Of a stretch of DNA of 12,244 bases, positions 1 to 5,831 are shown in pieces. The position numbers and the translations under genes were made by a program. This stretch comes from Bryobacterales bacterium. Lineage in GTDB: Bacteria; Acidobacteriota; Terriglobia; Bryobacterales; Bryobacteraceae. The DNA is taken from positions 7,398-19,641 of the forward strand of contig PLMF01000266.1 in assembly GCA_003142355.1 (NCBI GenBank). The letters run 5' to 3'. A model generated the notes under the pieces. The model did not search any database. It was not told the origin of the DNA and worked only from the letters and a program-made list of their open reading frames with translations. Position 1 is the stretch's first letter. Each line of letters begins with the position of its first letter.

Positions 1-2705
1 GCGTCCAGGATCATTTGCGGCGCCAGGTCGCCCCAGATGAGCGCCTGGGTGTGCTCGGGAATCAGGAAGTTCTGCTCGGCTTCGGCCAGCGCATAGGGCA
101 GAGTCGAGAGCGAACCGACCAGCCGGCCGCCGCCGTTCGAGGGCCAGCCGGTGCCGAACAGTTCCGTGGGTCGCCAGGTGTGGCTCGATCCCTGGGCCCC
201 GATGAAATCGTGGCTGCGTACAAAGACCGGGTTGGTGTACAGGATCTGCGCTCCCGGCGGCGCGTAGTGCGCGTAGTTGAAGGCCAGCAGCGTGTCGCGC
301 AGCAGCGGCGCCATCAGCCCGCGCGCGTCTTTGAGTTTTTCCGGATCCCCCGCCGCCTTTTCGATGGCCGCCCGCAGGTTGAGCTTGCGTTCGGCTTCGA
401 TGTGTTTCTCGGTCCAATACCCGAATCCCATGGCGTTCTTTTCCGCGCCGCTCAGGGAAGCGCGCGGAAGCTGAATCTCGCCGATGCCGCTGGCCAGCCG
501 GTTCACCAGCGCCGTGTTCAGCTTCTCGCCATGGGAAATGCTCTCCATGTGGTCGGCGAGCTGGAACATGGTATCCAGCGAGACGATGCGCTGCGCTTCC
601 AGGATGCGGACGATCTCCTGCGCCATTTGCTCGCGCGCCTCCGCTTCGCCGGCTTCCGGCGCGCCGGCCAGCAGGTCCACCAGCCGCTCGTGGGAATTGG
701 AGGACCGGGCGGGCGCTGCCGGCTCCGAGGCCGCCCCGGCCAGGAGCAGTTTCACTCCGCTGCGGCCGGCGTCGAAGAGCTCCCGGTCATTCCGGATCTG
801 GAGGAAAGAGGCGGCGATGCCGGAAAACACGGAGTCGGCCTGGCTTTCCGGAATGGTCTGCTGCCGGACCAGGATCTGCCACAGGCCAACCAGCGCCTGG
901 AAGGAGCCTGCCACGTCCGAAAAGAACAACGGGTCCCTGAGGCGGTTGATGCTCTCGATCGCATCCATGTACTGGTTGACGGATTTGTCGCTGAGGCTGC
1001 GCGATTCGCTGAAGATGGCAAACTGGCTGCCGTAATCGTGGTAGGCCCGCGCCAGGCGGTTGACGGTGGCCGCCTCCAGCGGGACCGCGCGATTGCGGTC
1101 CACGTCGGTGATGGCCATGAAGATCTTGAGCGGCTCGTTTTCCACGGACTTGCGACACAGCGCAAAAAGGGCCTCGAGAACGTCGTCCGGCTCTCTCCAG
1201 TTGACGGCGGAACGCGTGAGCTTGCCGTCGTACTTGCCCTGCGGGTGACTCACGAAGAGGTTCTTCCAGACGTCCAGGCTGCCCGGGATGTGGGGCTTTC
1301 CGCCGGCGTCGACCCGCAGCCGCGTGGTCAGCAGCATCATATCCGTGTTGGAGCGGAACACCGGCCGCGCGGGCCCTGGACTGGTGATGCGGCCGCGCAC
1401 GGCCGTATAGAAACGCTTCATGCGGGCGGGGTCGGTGAGGTAGTCGCGCACGGGGCCGCGGATGCGGGCCAGGGCGTCGTAAAGGCTGGCCATCCAGCCG
1501 TCATCCTTGGCGATGAGCTTGTCGAAGAAGGTGGCGCCCTGGTCGGGTGAAACTCCCACCAACTCGGCCCACGCGCCGGCGGAGCGCTGACCGCCCGGTG
1601 TGACAGCCTTGCCGCCCCGAAGCTCGAACATGCCGCCGAAGAAATCGAGCACGTGCGAATAGGCCTTGAGACGCGCAAACGGAACCGCTTTACGGAGGCT
1701 CTCGGCGGTCCCGCGGTCCAGCTTGGAAAGACCCAGATAGAGCCGGCAGACCGACGGGTCGGAGATAAAGCTTTCGATGAAATCGGCCGGGGTCTTATCC
1801 TTCACACCGGTCATCCAGTACTCCCACCCGAATAGCACCGGCGCCTGGGTGGGGTGGAAATCGTAGGAAAAGGGGCGGTTGGCTTGCAGCGCCTGCTCCA
1901 GGTCGTTTAGGGGGAAGCCCGAGTCGGTGGTGAGGAAGGCGCGGGGGGCGTTGACGGTTTCCAGCACCACCTCCGAGCCGCAGCCGCCGCGCATGCGGTA
2001 GCCCAGGATGCGAAGCAGGTCGGCCACGTTGGGCGAATCGCAGCTTGCGATTTGGATGACCTTCCCATCGCCGGCCAGCTTATCCAGTTCGCGCGCCTGC
2101 GAAAGATAGCGGTGGACCAGCTTCAGGTACTCGGTCGGTTCGAGGGCCTCGTTGCTACGCGACGCCTGGTAGCCGTTGGTCACCACGTTGCGCGCCAGGG
2201 CGGGAAGGAGGTCGTCCGCGCCGGTTTCCGGAGAAATGGCCGCCATGCGGGCAAACGGGCGCATGGGCCCGGGGATGGGGGCGTTGGGCCGGTTCTCAGC
2301 GGGCGCCGGAGTTGTGGAACCGGAGGGCGCCGTGGGCGCTGCCAGGCTCTTGCCCGTGGCCGCGCGGTAGGCCTCCAGGTCGCGCGCCGCGGCGGCGCTG
2401 TCGCCGGCCAGCAGGTCGATGGCGGCCAGCCGCCTGGCGATGACTCCGGCGCGCGCCGCGTCGGGCGAGTTACGGAGGGCCTCCAACAGTCTGGCGTAGG
2501 CTTCGCGGCACGCCGGGTCGCCGTAGCGTTCCAGGAACTCTGCGTAGCCGGTCAACGCGGAAACATCGTTGGGATTGTTCTGTGCGGCGCGGGCGAGCGC
2601 GGCACGCGCTCCGGCGCTCTCGCCGGAAGCCTCCGTCTGGGCCCCGACGCGAACAGCCGGGAGGAGAGTCAGGATTGCTAATGCAATAACCGGCGCCAAT
2701 TTCAT
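1..2705 (-). CDS. Large secreted protein of unknown function (C-terminus beyond window)
   Basis: The minus-strand frame is open from ATG at 2705 to the left edge, giving at least 901 residues with no stop. A GGAGGG ribosome site lies 5 nt before the ATG. Residues 1-22 form a signal peptide (basic start, hydrophobic core, likely cleavage after VGA). Residues about 30-115 are alanine-rich helices resembling tetratricopeptide repeats, with phrases such as NPNDVSALTGYAEFLERYG. Residues 121-150 are a Pro/Ala/Ser linker. The rest (about 150-901) is a mixed globular region rich in aromatic and charged residues in which I recognise no catalytic motif. It is probably periplasmic, outer-membrane or extracellular. 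It is the last visible gene of a minus-strand run, 73 nt after the preceding gene. The gene is certain from its long frame, ribosome site and signal peptide; its function is unknown. Confidence 0.85.
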   Translation of the reverse strand, partial: MKLAPVIALAILTLLPAVRVGAQTEASGESAGARAALARAAQNNPNDVSALTGYAEFLERYGDPACREAYARLLEALRNSPDAARAGVIARRLAAIDLLAGDSAAAARDLEAYRAATGKSLAAPTAPSGSTTPAPAENRPNAPIPGPMRPFARMAAISPETGADDLLPALARNVVTNGYQASRSNEALEPTEYLKLVHRYLSQARELDKLAGDGKVIQIASCDSPNVADLLRILGYRMRGGCGSEVVLETVNAPRAFLTTDSGFPLNDLEQALQANRPFSYDFHPTQAPVLFGWEYWMTGVKDKTPADFIESFISDPSVCRLYLGLSKLDRGTAESLRKAVPFARLKAYSHVLDFFGGMFELRGGKAVTPGGQRSAGAWAELVGVSPDQGATFFDKLIAKDDGWMASLYDALARIRGPVRDYLTDPARMKRFYTAVRGRITSPGPARPVFRSNTDMMLLTTRLRVDAGGKPHIPGSLDVWKNLFVSHPQGKYDGKLTRSAVNWREPDDVLEALFALCRKSVENEPLKIFMAITDVDRNRAVPLEAATVNRLARAYHDYGSQFAIFSESRSLSDKSVNQYMDAIESINRLRDPLFFSDVAGSFQALVGLWQILVRQQTIPESQADSVFSGIAASFLQIRNDRELFDAGRSGVKLLLAGAASEPAAPARSSNSHERLVDLLAGAPEAGEAEAREQMAQEIVRILEAQRIVSLDTMFQLADHMESISHGEKLNTALVNRLASGIGEIQLPRASLSGAEKNAMGFGYWTEKHIEAERKLNLRAAIEKAAGDPEKLKDARGLMAPLLRDTLLAFNYAHYAPPGAQILYTNPVFVRSHDFIGAQGSSHTWRPTELFGTGWPSNGGGRLVGSLSTLPYALAEAEQNFLIPEHTQALIWGDLAPQMILD

Positions 2706-2734
2706 ACAGCCCTCCGCCACTGGTGAATCACTGT

Positions 2735-2752
2735 ACCACGTTCTGGCGTGGT
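2735..2752. other. Short inverted repeat before the large secreted gene
   Basis: ACCACG-TTCTGG-CGTGGT is a perfect 6-bp inverted repeat with a 6-nt loop in the 73-nt gap between two minus-strand genes. It lies 30 nt upstream of the ATG at 2705. It could be an operator or a weak transcript hairpin. There is no T-run, so an intrinsic terminator is not supported. Confidence 0.3.
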
Positions 2753-2778
2753 CTGGCGATGTCCTTGCGCCGCCGGCG

Positions 2779-3423
2779 CTACGGAGCGGGCAGCGAAAAT
2801 GGCACGCGGCGCTCGCGGTTCAGTCGCAGGCTGAGATCGCGGTCCACGGTGTCGAGCGGCGCCTGCTTCTGTTCGTACTCGAGCGTGAGGTAGTGGAGGG
2901 TCTCGCCATCCACCCAGTACCCCGCGGCGGCGCGAATCGCGTGGTCCGTGAACGCCAGCAGATAGATGGGCGCGACGCCGCCGGAGGAGGGCTTGATCTC
3001 CTGGCCGTACTCATCGTAATTGCGAACGACGGGATTGGCGCGCTCCACGCGCACCGTGCTGGGAGCGCTCTGGGCCGGCGCCGGATAGATCACCGTCACG
3101 TTGGGTGACGGATCGTAGCTGTAAGGATAGTAGCCGTAGGGAGAGTCGGCGTAATCGTAGTATCCCGGCCAGTAGGAGTAGCCGAAGAAACCGCCGTAGA
3201 GACCGCCGTAGAAACCGGGATAGCCGTAGGAACGGTAACCGAATCCGCCGCGGAAGCCGGAGTATCCCCATCCCCCGCCGGGCCGGGAAGGCGCTCCCCC
3301 GCCGCCGTGTCCGAAACCCCCGCCGCCGTGGAAGCCGCCCGCCGCACCGCCGCCTCGCCGCTGTGCCGTGGCAGTCGCCACCGCCAGGCAAGCGCATAGC
3401 GCAATTCGCAGAAGAACCCTCAT
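2779..3423 (-). CDS. Secreted Gly/Tyr-rich protein with acidobacterial-type C-terminal domain
   Basis: This 214-residue protein starts at ATG 3423, with AGAGGG 7 nt upstream. Residues 1-20 are a signal peptide ending ATA before QRRGG. Residues 21 to about 105 are a low-complexity segment dominated by Gly, Tyr, Phe, Pro and Ser, with GGG runs followed by YGYPGFYGG-type repeats. Residues about 140-214 form a compact domain (IYLLAF, AAGYWVDGETLHYLT, DRDLSLRLNRERRVPF). From memory this kind of domain recurs at the end of small exported Acidobacteriota proteins, where it follows variable disordered segments. The Gly/Tyr-rich part suggests a surface, matrix or self-associating role, which is inference. 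It stands alone between two intergenic regions that contain inverted repeats. The gene is secure; no biochemical function is known to me. Confidence 0.85.
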   Translation of the reverse strand: MRVLLRIALCACLAVATATAQRRGGGAAGGFHGGGGFGHGGGGAPSRPGGGWGYSGFRGGFGYRSYGYPGFYGGLYGGFFGYSYWPGYYDYADSPYGYYPYSYDPSPNVTVIYPAPAQSAPSTVRVERANPVVRNYDEYGQEIKPSSGGVAPIYLLAFTDHAIRAAAGYWVDGETLHYLTLEYEQKQAPLDTVDRDLSLRLNRERRVPFSLPAP

Positions 3424-3486
3424 AAAATGTCCCTCTAATTGGGAGATTACTCCCGCTGAGTGGGCCGCTGCAACTTCCCCGGCAAT

Positions 3487-3561
3487 AATTTCGGTGACAG
3501 GCTACGAAACCCCCGAACCGAGCGGTTCGATATCGGGGTTTCGTAGCCTGTCGCCGAAATT
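3487..3561. repeat. Long near-perfect inverted repeat (REP/MITE-like)
   Basis: The left arm 3487-3516 and right arm 3533-3561 pair over about 29 positions, with one wobble or mismatch (T3495) and one extra C in the left arm. The 16-nt spacer contains part of a smaller inverted repeat, GAACCG-AG-CGGTTC (3515-3528). The element lies between the stop of the PPC gene and the start of the Gly/Tyr-rich gene. It can form a strong hairpin in RNA and may stop or protect the upstream transcript. Its length and near-identity suggest a palindromic dispersed element. No transposase is present. Confidence 0.8.
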
Positions 3562-3579
3562 GTCTGTCGCCGAAATTGT
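3548..3579. repeat. Tandem 16-bp direct repeat
   Basis: CTGTCGCCGAAATTGT occurs twice back to back (3548-3563 and 3564-3579). The first copy includes the outer end of the inverted repeat's right arm. The second copy abuts the PPC stop codon (3580-3582). This may be a local duplication of the end of the palindromic element, made by slippage or insertion. Confidence 0.85.
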
Positions 3580-4104
3580 CTATTTTGCTTGCAGCAGTGT
3601 GATGCCGTTCTCATTGCTTTTTCGGGTTAGCGGTGGCCCCGTGTACTTGATGATCGTCAGTTCGGCGAGGTAGAGAACCCGGCAGCCTTTTTCCAGGTGG
3701 CCTCCAAACCCCCCCTGTCCATTGCGCGAAAGCGCGATATGGATGTGCGGTTCTCCGTCGGCGATAATTCCCGAGGCGGCCAGAATCTCGTAAGGCCCTT
3801 TGACCGTCTTGTATACATTCTTCGCTTTCACTTCGGTCGTCCCCACATAGTGGTAGGTGCACTCTTGTACCGAGCCCGCGGAGACGAGAACCTCGCCGTC
3901 CTGAATATTCTTCTGCTTGATGATGTCGACGACGGATTCGAGCAGAAGATCGTCACGGTCGAGCAGGACGCGATAGACTTCCTCGACCTGCGCGCCTCCG
4001 AATACCCGTGGCTCTGGTGGCTTGACGTCGGCGGCGCGGCCGGCCACTACCGTTAGGAGAGCCGCCATTACTGTGGCGGCATAGGTGGAGTAGGTTTGTT
4101 TCAT
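3580..4104 (-). CDS. Exported PPC/DUF296-domain protein
   Basis: This 174-residue protein starts at ATG 4104 with AAGGAG 10 nt upstream. Residues 1-25 look like a signal peptide (hydrophobic core at about 9-20, then AGRAA before DVK). Residues about 33-155 match the PPC domain (plants and prokaryotes conserved, DUF296): an early RVFGGAQVEEVYRVLLDRDD segment, GEVLVSAGSVQECTYHY, YEILAASGIIADGEPHIHIAL, then GGFGGHLEKGCRVLYLAELTI. The family's metal-binding histidines are visible as H120, H122 and H136 in PHIH and GGHL. Plant PPC proteins bind AT-rich DNA. Bacterial ones are trimeric proteins of unclear function, and an exported one cannot be assumed to bind DNA. Its start overlaps a micro-ORF by ATGA, suggesting coupled translation. 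Family assignment is strong; the role is unknown. Confidence 0.88.
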   Translation of the reverse strand: MKQTYSTYAATVMAALLTVVAGRAADVKPPEPRVFGGAQVEEVYRVLLDRDDLLLESVVDIIKQKNIQDGEVLVSAGSVQECTYHYVGTTEVKAKNVYKTVKGPYEILAASGIIADGEPHIHIALSRNGQGGFGGHLEKGCRVLYLAELTIIKYTGPPLTRKSNENGITLLQAK

Positions 4105-4211
4105 AGCTTAGAATCTCCTTCGCTGTTCGACCTGAAATTCACCACGTCGAACTGGATGATGGCCGCCAGGGGCAGGCCCCCCAGCAGGGTTCTTCTGTCG
4201 ATCTGGCTCAT
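4101..4211 (-). CDS. Micro-ORF with Tat-like signal start (36 aa)
   Basis: A 36-codon frame starts at ATG 4211 (GGAAG 5 nt upstream) and ends with TGA at 4101-4103, overlapping the PPC ATG as ATGA. The product begins MSQIDRRTLLGGLPLAAII. This is an RR motif followed by a short hydrophobic stretch like a twin-arginine signal, then a polar tail FDVVNFRSNSEGDSKL. It may be a small coupled leader peptide or the remnant of a Tat-exported protein gene whose body was lost. Coding status is uncertain because of its size, but the ribosome site and exact stop/start overlap argue for translation. Confidence 0.45.
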   Translation of the reverse strand: MSQIDRRTLLGGLPLAAIIQFDVVNFRSNSEGDSKL

Positions 4212-4291
4212 CAATCTTCCATTCTATGGCGTAATCTAACACGGATGCCGCAGCGAGATTGGTATCCTGCCGGGCGAGGATGGAATAACGC

Positions 4292-4320
4292 TTGTATTTC
4301 AGTCGCGCTGGTCCTATTAT
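4292..4320 (+). promoter_or_regulatory. Candidate sigma-70 promoter and structured leader of lipoprotein gene
   Basis: TTGTAT (4292-4297), 17 nt, then TATTAT (4315-4320) matches the sigma-70 pattern (3/6 and 5/6). Transcription would start near 4327, leaving a leader of about 125 nt. The leader contains two possible hairpins: TCCCC/GGGGA (4346-4363) and GGGCGG/CCGCCC (4369-4388). Apart from these and the micro-ORF on the other strand, I see nothing else in the divergent region 4105-4451, and no convincing minus-strand promoter. Confidence 0.45.
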
Positions 4321-4333
4321 TGCTGATGTCGCT

Positions 4334-4348
4334 GTAGCGCTTCACTCC
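4334..4348. repeat. 15-bp repeat, copy 1
   Basis: GTAGCGCTTCACTCC is found here and again at 5338-5352. This copy falls just downstream of the predicted start of transcription of the lipoprotein gene. It may be a shared regulator site or chance; two copies only. Confidence 0.4.
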
Positions 4349-4451
4349 CCGTTTCGGTGGGGACTCCTGGGCGGCGCCGATTCCGCCCTTGCCAACCCGG
4401 TGGGCGATCATGCACCTTTACTGAGAGCCGGGAGTGGAGGAAGGAGTTCTT

Positions 4452-5321
4452 ATGAAGCTTGGGTTTGCATCGACAAAGCCAGAGATTTCCCGCAGAATCG
4501 GGTTCTACCCGATCGCCTTTGCCACGCTGGCAGCGTTGTGCCTTCTATTCGCCTGTGGTCCCGCTGCGCCACGGCCAGGGACCCCGGCCTTTTTCTGGGC
4601 TGCCGCTAAAGAAGCCTGCGCGGCCGGGGACTACATGAAAACCGCGGACCACCTGGACCGGATTCTGCAAAGCGACAATGAGTACACGGTGCGGGCCATG
4701 CCGTGGTCGCTACTGGTAACGTCTGGGCTGGCGAGCGGCTATTTGGATCTGGCCGACAAATATGACGCCGGGGCTAAAACCAACACCGAGAAACCCGGCA
4801 GCTTCTACAAGCAGGCCTCAAATTACCGGAGCCTCGCGAACCGCATGACGGTGCACTTTGCCGAGACGTTCACCACGTTCGAGAAGACGAAAGACGATTC
4901 CGTGACTCTGGACTTCCCCTTCCCGGCGGGGACCACCGAGGAGGTGCCGCAGCTTGCCGGCGTCGCTCGGGGGGAGCTTCTGCCGGTGGCGGCTGCCGAC
5001 GCTGCGGAGAACCGCGCTCTGGCACGGGGCATCCTGTTGGCCACCTGCCGCGCGGCCGGCGCCCCGGGCGATGCCGCCAAAGCCGGGCAGATTCTCAAAT
5101 CCAGCGGGGGCAAAGTCCCGCGAGCCACTTTTTCCCTGGCTATGACCAGGACCTTGTTCGAATCGGCGCAGCTCTATTCGCGGCAAAAGATGAACGATTT
5201 CGAGAAGATGACGATCTTGTGCGAACGGGCCCTCGCCGTGCTCGGTTCGCTCCCGGAAACGTCGGAGACGAAGGACCTGGGGGCGTCCATTCGGCTGGCC
5301 ATGAAACCGCCGAAACGGTGA
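4452..5321 (+). CDS. Predicted lipoprotein of unknown function
   Basis: This 289-residue protein starts at ATG 4452, with AAGGAG 5 nt upstream. An in-frame ATG at 4434 is upstream of that ribosome site and is not favoured. After a 20-residue N-terminal stretch, residues 21-34 are hydrophobic and end in LFAC (C35), a plausible lipobox for signal peptidase II, followed by GPAAPRPG. The mature part is mostly helical, with TPR-like features: AAKEACAAGDYMKTADHLDRIL near residues 50-72, and ALARGILLATCRAAGAPGDAAKAGQIL near 195-220. A short beta-like acidic stretch lies between. It is probably anchored in a membrane facing the periplasm and may be a protein-protein scaffold, which is inference. It is followed after 73 nt by another exported-protein gene that has its own promoter. 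I do not recognise the family. Confidence 0.8.
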   Translation: MKLGFASTKPEISRRIGFYPIAFATLAALCLLFACGPAAPRPGTPAFFWAAAKEACAAGDYMKTADHLDRILQSDNEYTVRAMPWSLLVTSGLASGYLDLADKYDAGAKTNTEKPGSFYKQASNYRSLANRMTVHFAETFTTFEKTKDDSVTLDFPFPAGTTEEVPQLAGVARGELLPVAAADAAENRALARGILLATCRAAGAPGDAAKAGQILKSSGGKVPRATFSLAMTRTLFESAQLYSRQKMNDFEKMTILCERALAVLGSLPETSETKDLGASIRLAMKPPKR

Positions 5322-5337
5322 GCGCGGCCAACTTGCC

Positions 5338-5352
5338 GTAGCGCTTCACTCC
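5338..5352. repeat. 15-bp repeat, copy 2
   Basis: Second exact copy of GTAGCGCTTCACTCC. It ends 5 nt before the -35 box of the next gene's promoter, a position typical of an activator site, whereas copy 1 is downstream of its promoter. Confidence 0.4.
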
Positions 5353-5357
5353 TGGTC

Positions 5358-5386
5358 TTGACAATGGTATCCCGCTTTCTTAAGAT
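5358..5386 (+). promoter_or_regulatory. Strong sigma-70 promoter giving a leaderless start
   Basis: TTGACA (5358-5363, perfect), a 17-nt spacer, then TAAGAT (5381-5386, 4/6). The expected transcription start, about 7 nt after the -10 box, is 5392-5395, at or next to the ATG at 5395. No Shine-Dalgarno sequence lies before the ATG. Confidence 0.7.
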
Positions 5387-5394
5387 ACTCAAGC

Positions 5395-5802
5395 ATGAAG
5401 CGCTTCCTCACGTTGTCCGCGCTGTCTCTCTGGTTGACTGGCGCTGCCGCGTTCTCGATCGCCTGTCTTTCTGCTGGACCGGTCTTTGCCCAGCGGTCTG
5501 CCTCGTTCGCGGGGAGGTGGACGGGATACTGGGAGAACAGCCTCGGCGAGAAGGGAGACGACTCCCTTGACCTCAGCGAAGATCGGGATGGGAATCTCAG
5601 CGGTGTGTGGACTGGAGATGTTCAGGTTGCGGGAAGAAGGATCGACGACACGACGGCCGAACTACGCGCCCGAACGAACACGCGGTCCTATCGTATCTTC
5701 CTGACGGCAAACCGGGACGGGCTTACATTGAAATACGTCGCTCGGCGACTTGACTCACCGGGCGAATACAGCGGGGAGTCGAGATTCAGGCGGGTCCGCT
5801 GA
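5395..5802 (+). CDS. Small exported protein, probably leaderless mRNA
   Basis: This 135-residue protein starts at ATG 5395. Residues 1-32 form a signal peptide (MKRF, hydrophobic core, GPVFA before Q33). The mature part of about 100 residues reads as alternating short beta strands with polar turns: FAGRWTGYWENSLGEKG, DSLDLSEDRDGNLSGVWTG, VAGRRIDDTTAELRA, YRIFLTANRDGLTLKYVARR, GEYSGESRFRR. The GxWxGxW opening, the DGNLSG.W and the closing beta strands suggest a small lipocalin-like or beta-barrel ligand-binding fold, which is inference from pattern only. The start is supported by the promoter placed immediately before it and by the signal peptide. It ends 18 nt from the convergent minus-strand gene. 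I do not recognise a named family. Confidence 0.75.
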   Translation: MKRFLTLSALSLWLTGAAAFSIACLSAGPVFAQRSASFAGRWTGYWENSLGEKGDDSLDLSEDRDGNLSGVWTGDVQVAGRRIDDTTAELRARTNTRSYRIFLTANRDGLTLKYVARRLDSPGEYSGESRFRRVR

Positions 5803-5816
5803 AGCCGTTCCAACCA

Positions 5817-5831
5817 GGTGTCAGGGACACC
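5817..5831. terminator. Small hairpin between convergent genes
   Basis: GGTGTC-AGG-GACACC is a perfect 6-bp stem with a 3-nt loop. It spans the gap between the plus-strand exported-protein gene and the minus-strand GNAT-like gene and includes the latter's stop codon (5821-5823). It could act on both transcripts, but no U-run follows on either strand, so termination strength is doubtful. Confidence 0.35.

Noticed and set aside
15..1550. Long open frame on the plus strand
   Set aside because: It lies antisense to the large secreted gene, which has a ribosome site and signal peptide. The product is low-complexity Arg/Gly/Val with no domain; typical of high-GC opposite strands.
3548..3579. Start of a CRISPR array
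   Set aside because: Only two copies, directly adjacent without spacers, and no cas genes.
4211..4411. 66-codon minus-strand frame in the divergent region
   Set aside because: No ribosome site, no recognisable features, and it crosses the plus-strand promoter and leader.
4434..4451. Earlier ATG for the lipoprotein gene
   Set aside because: It is upstream of the good AAGGAG site that serves ATG 4452 and would lengthen an already long N-region.
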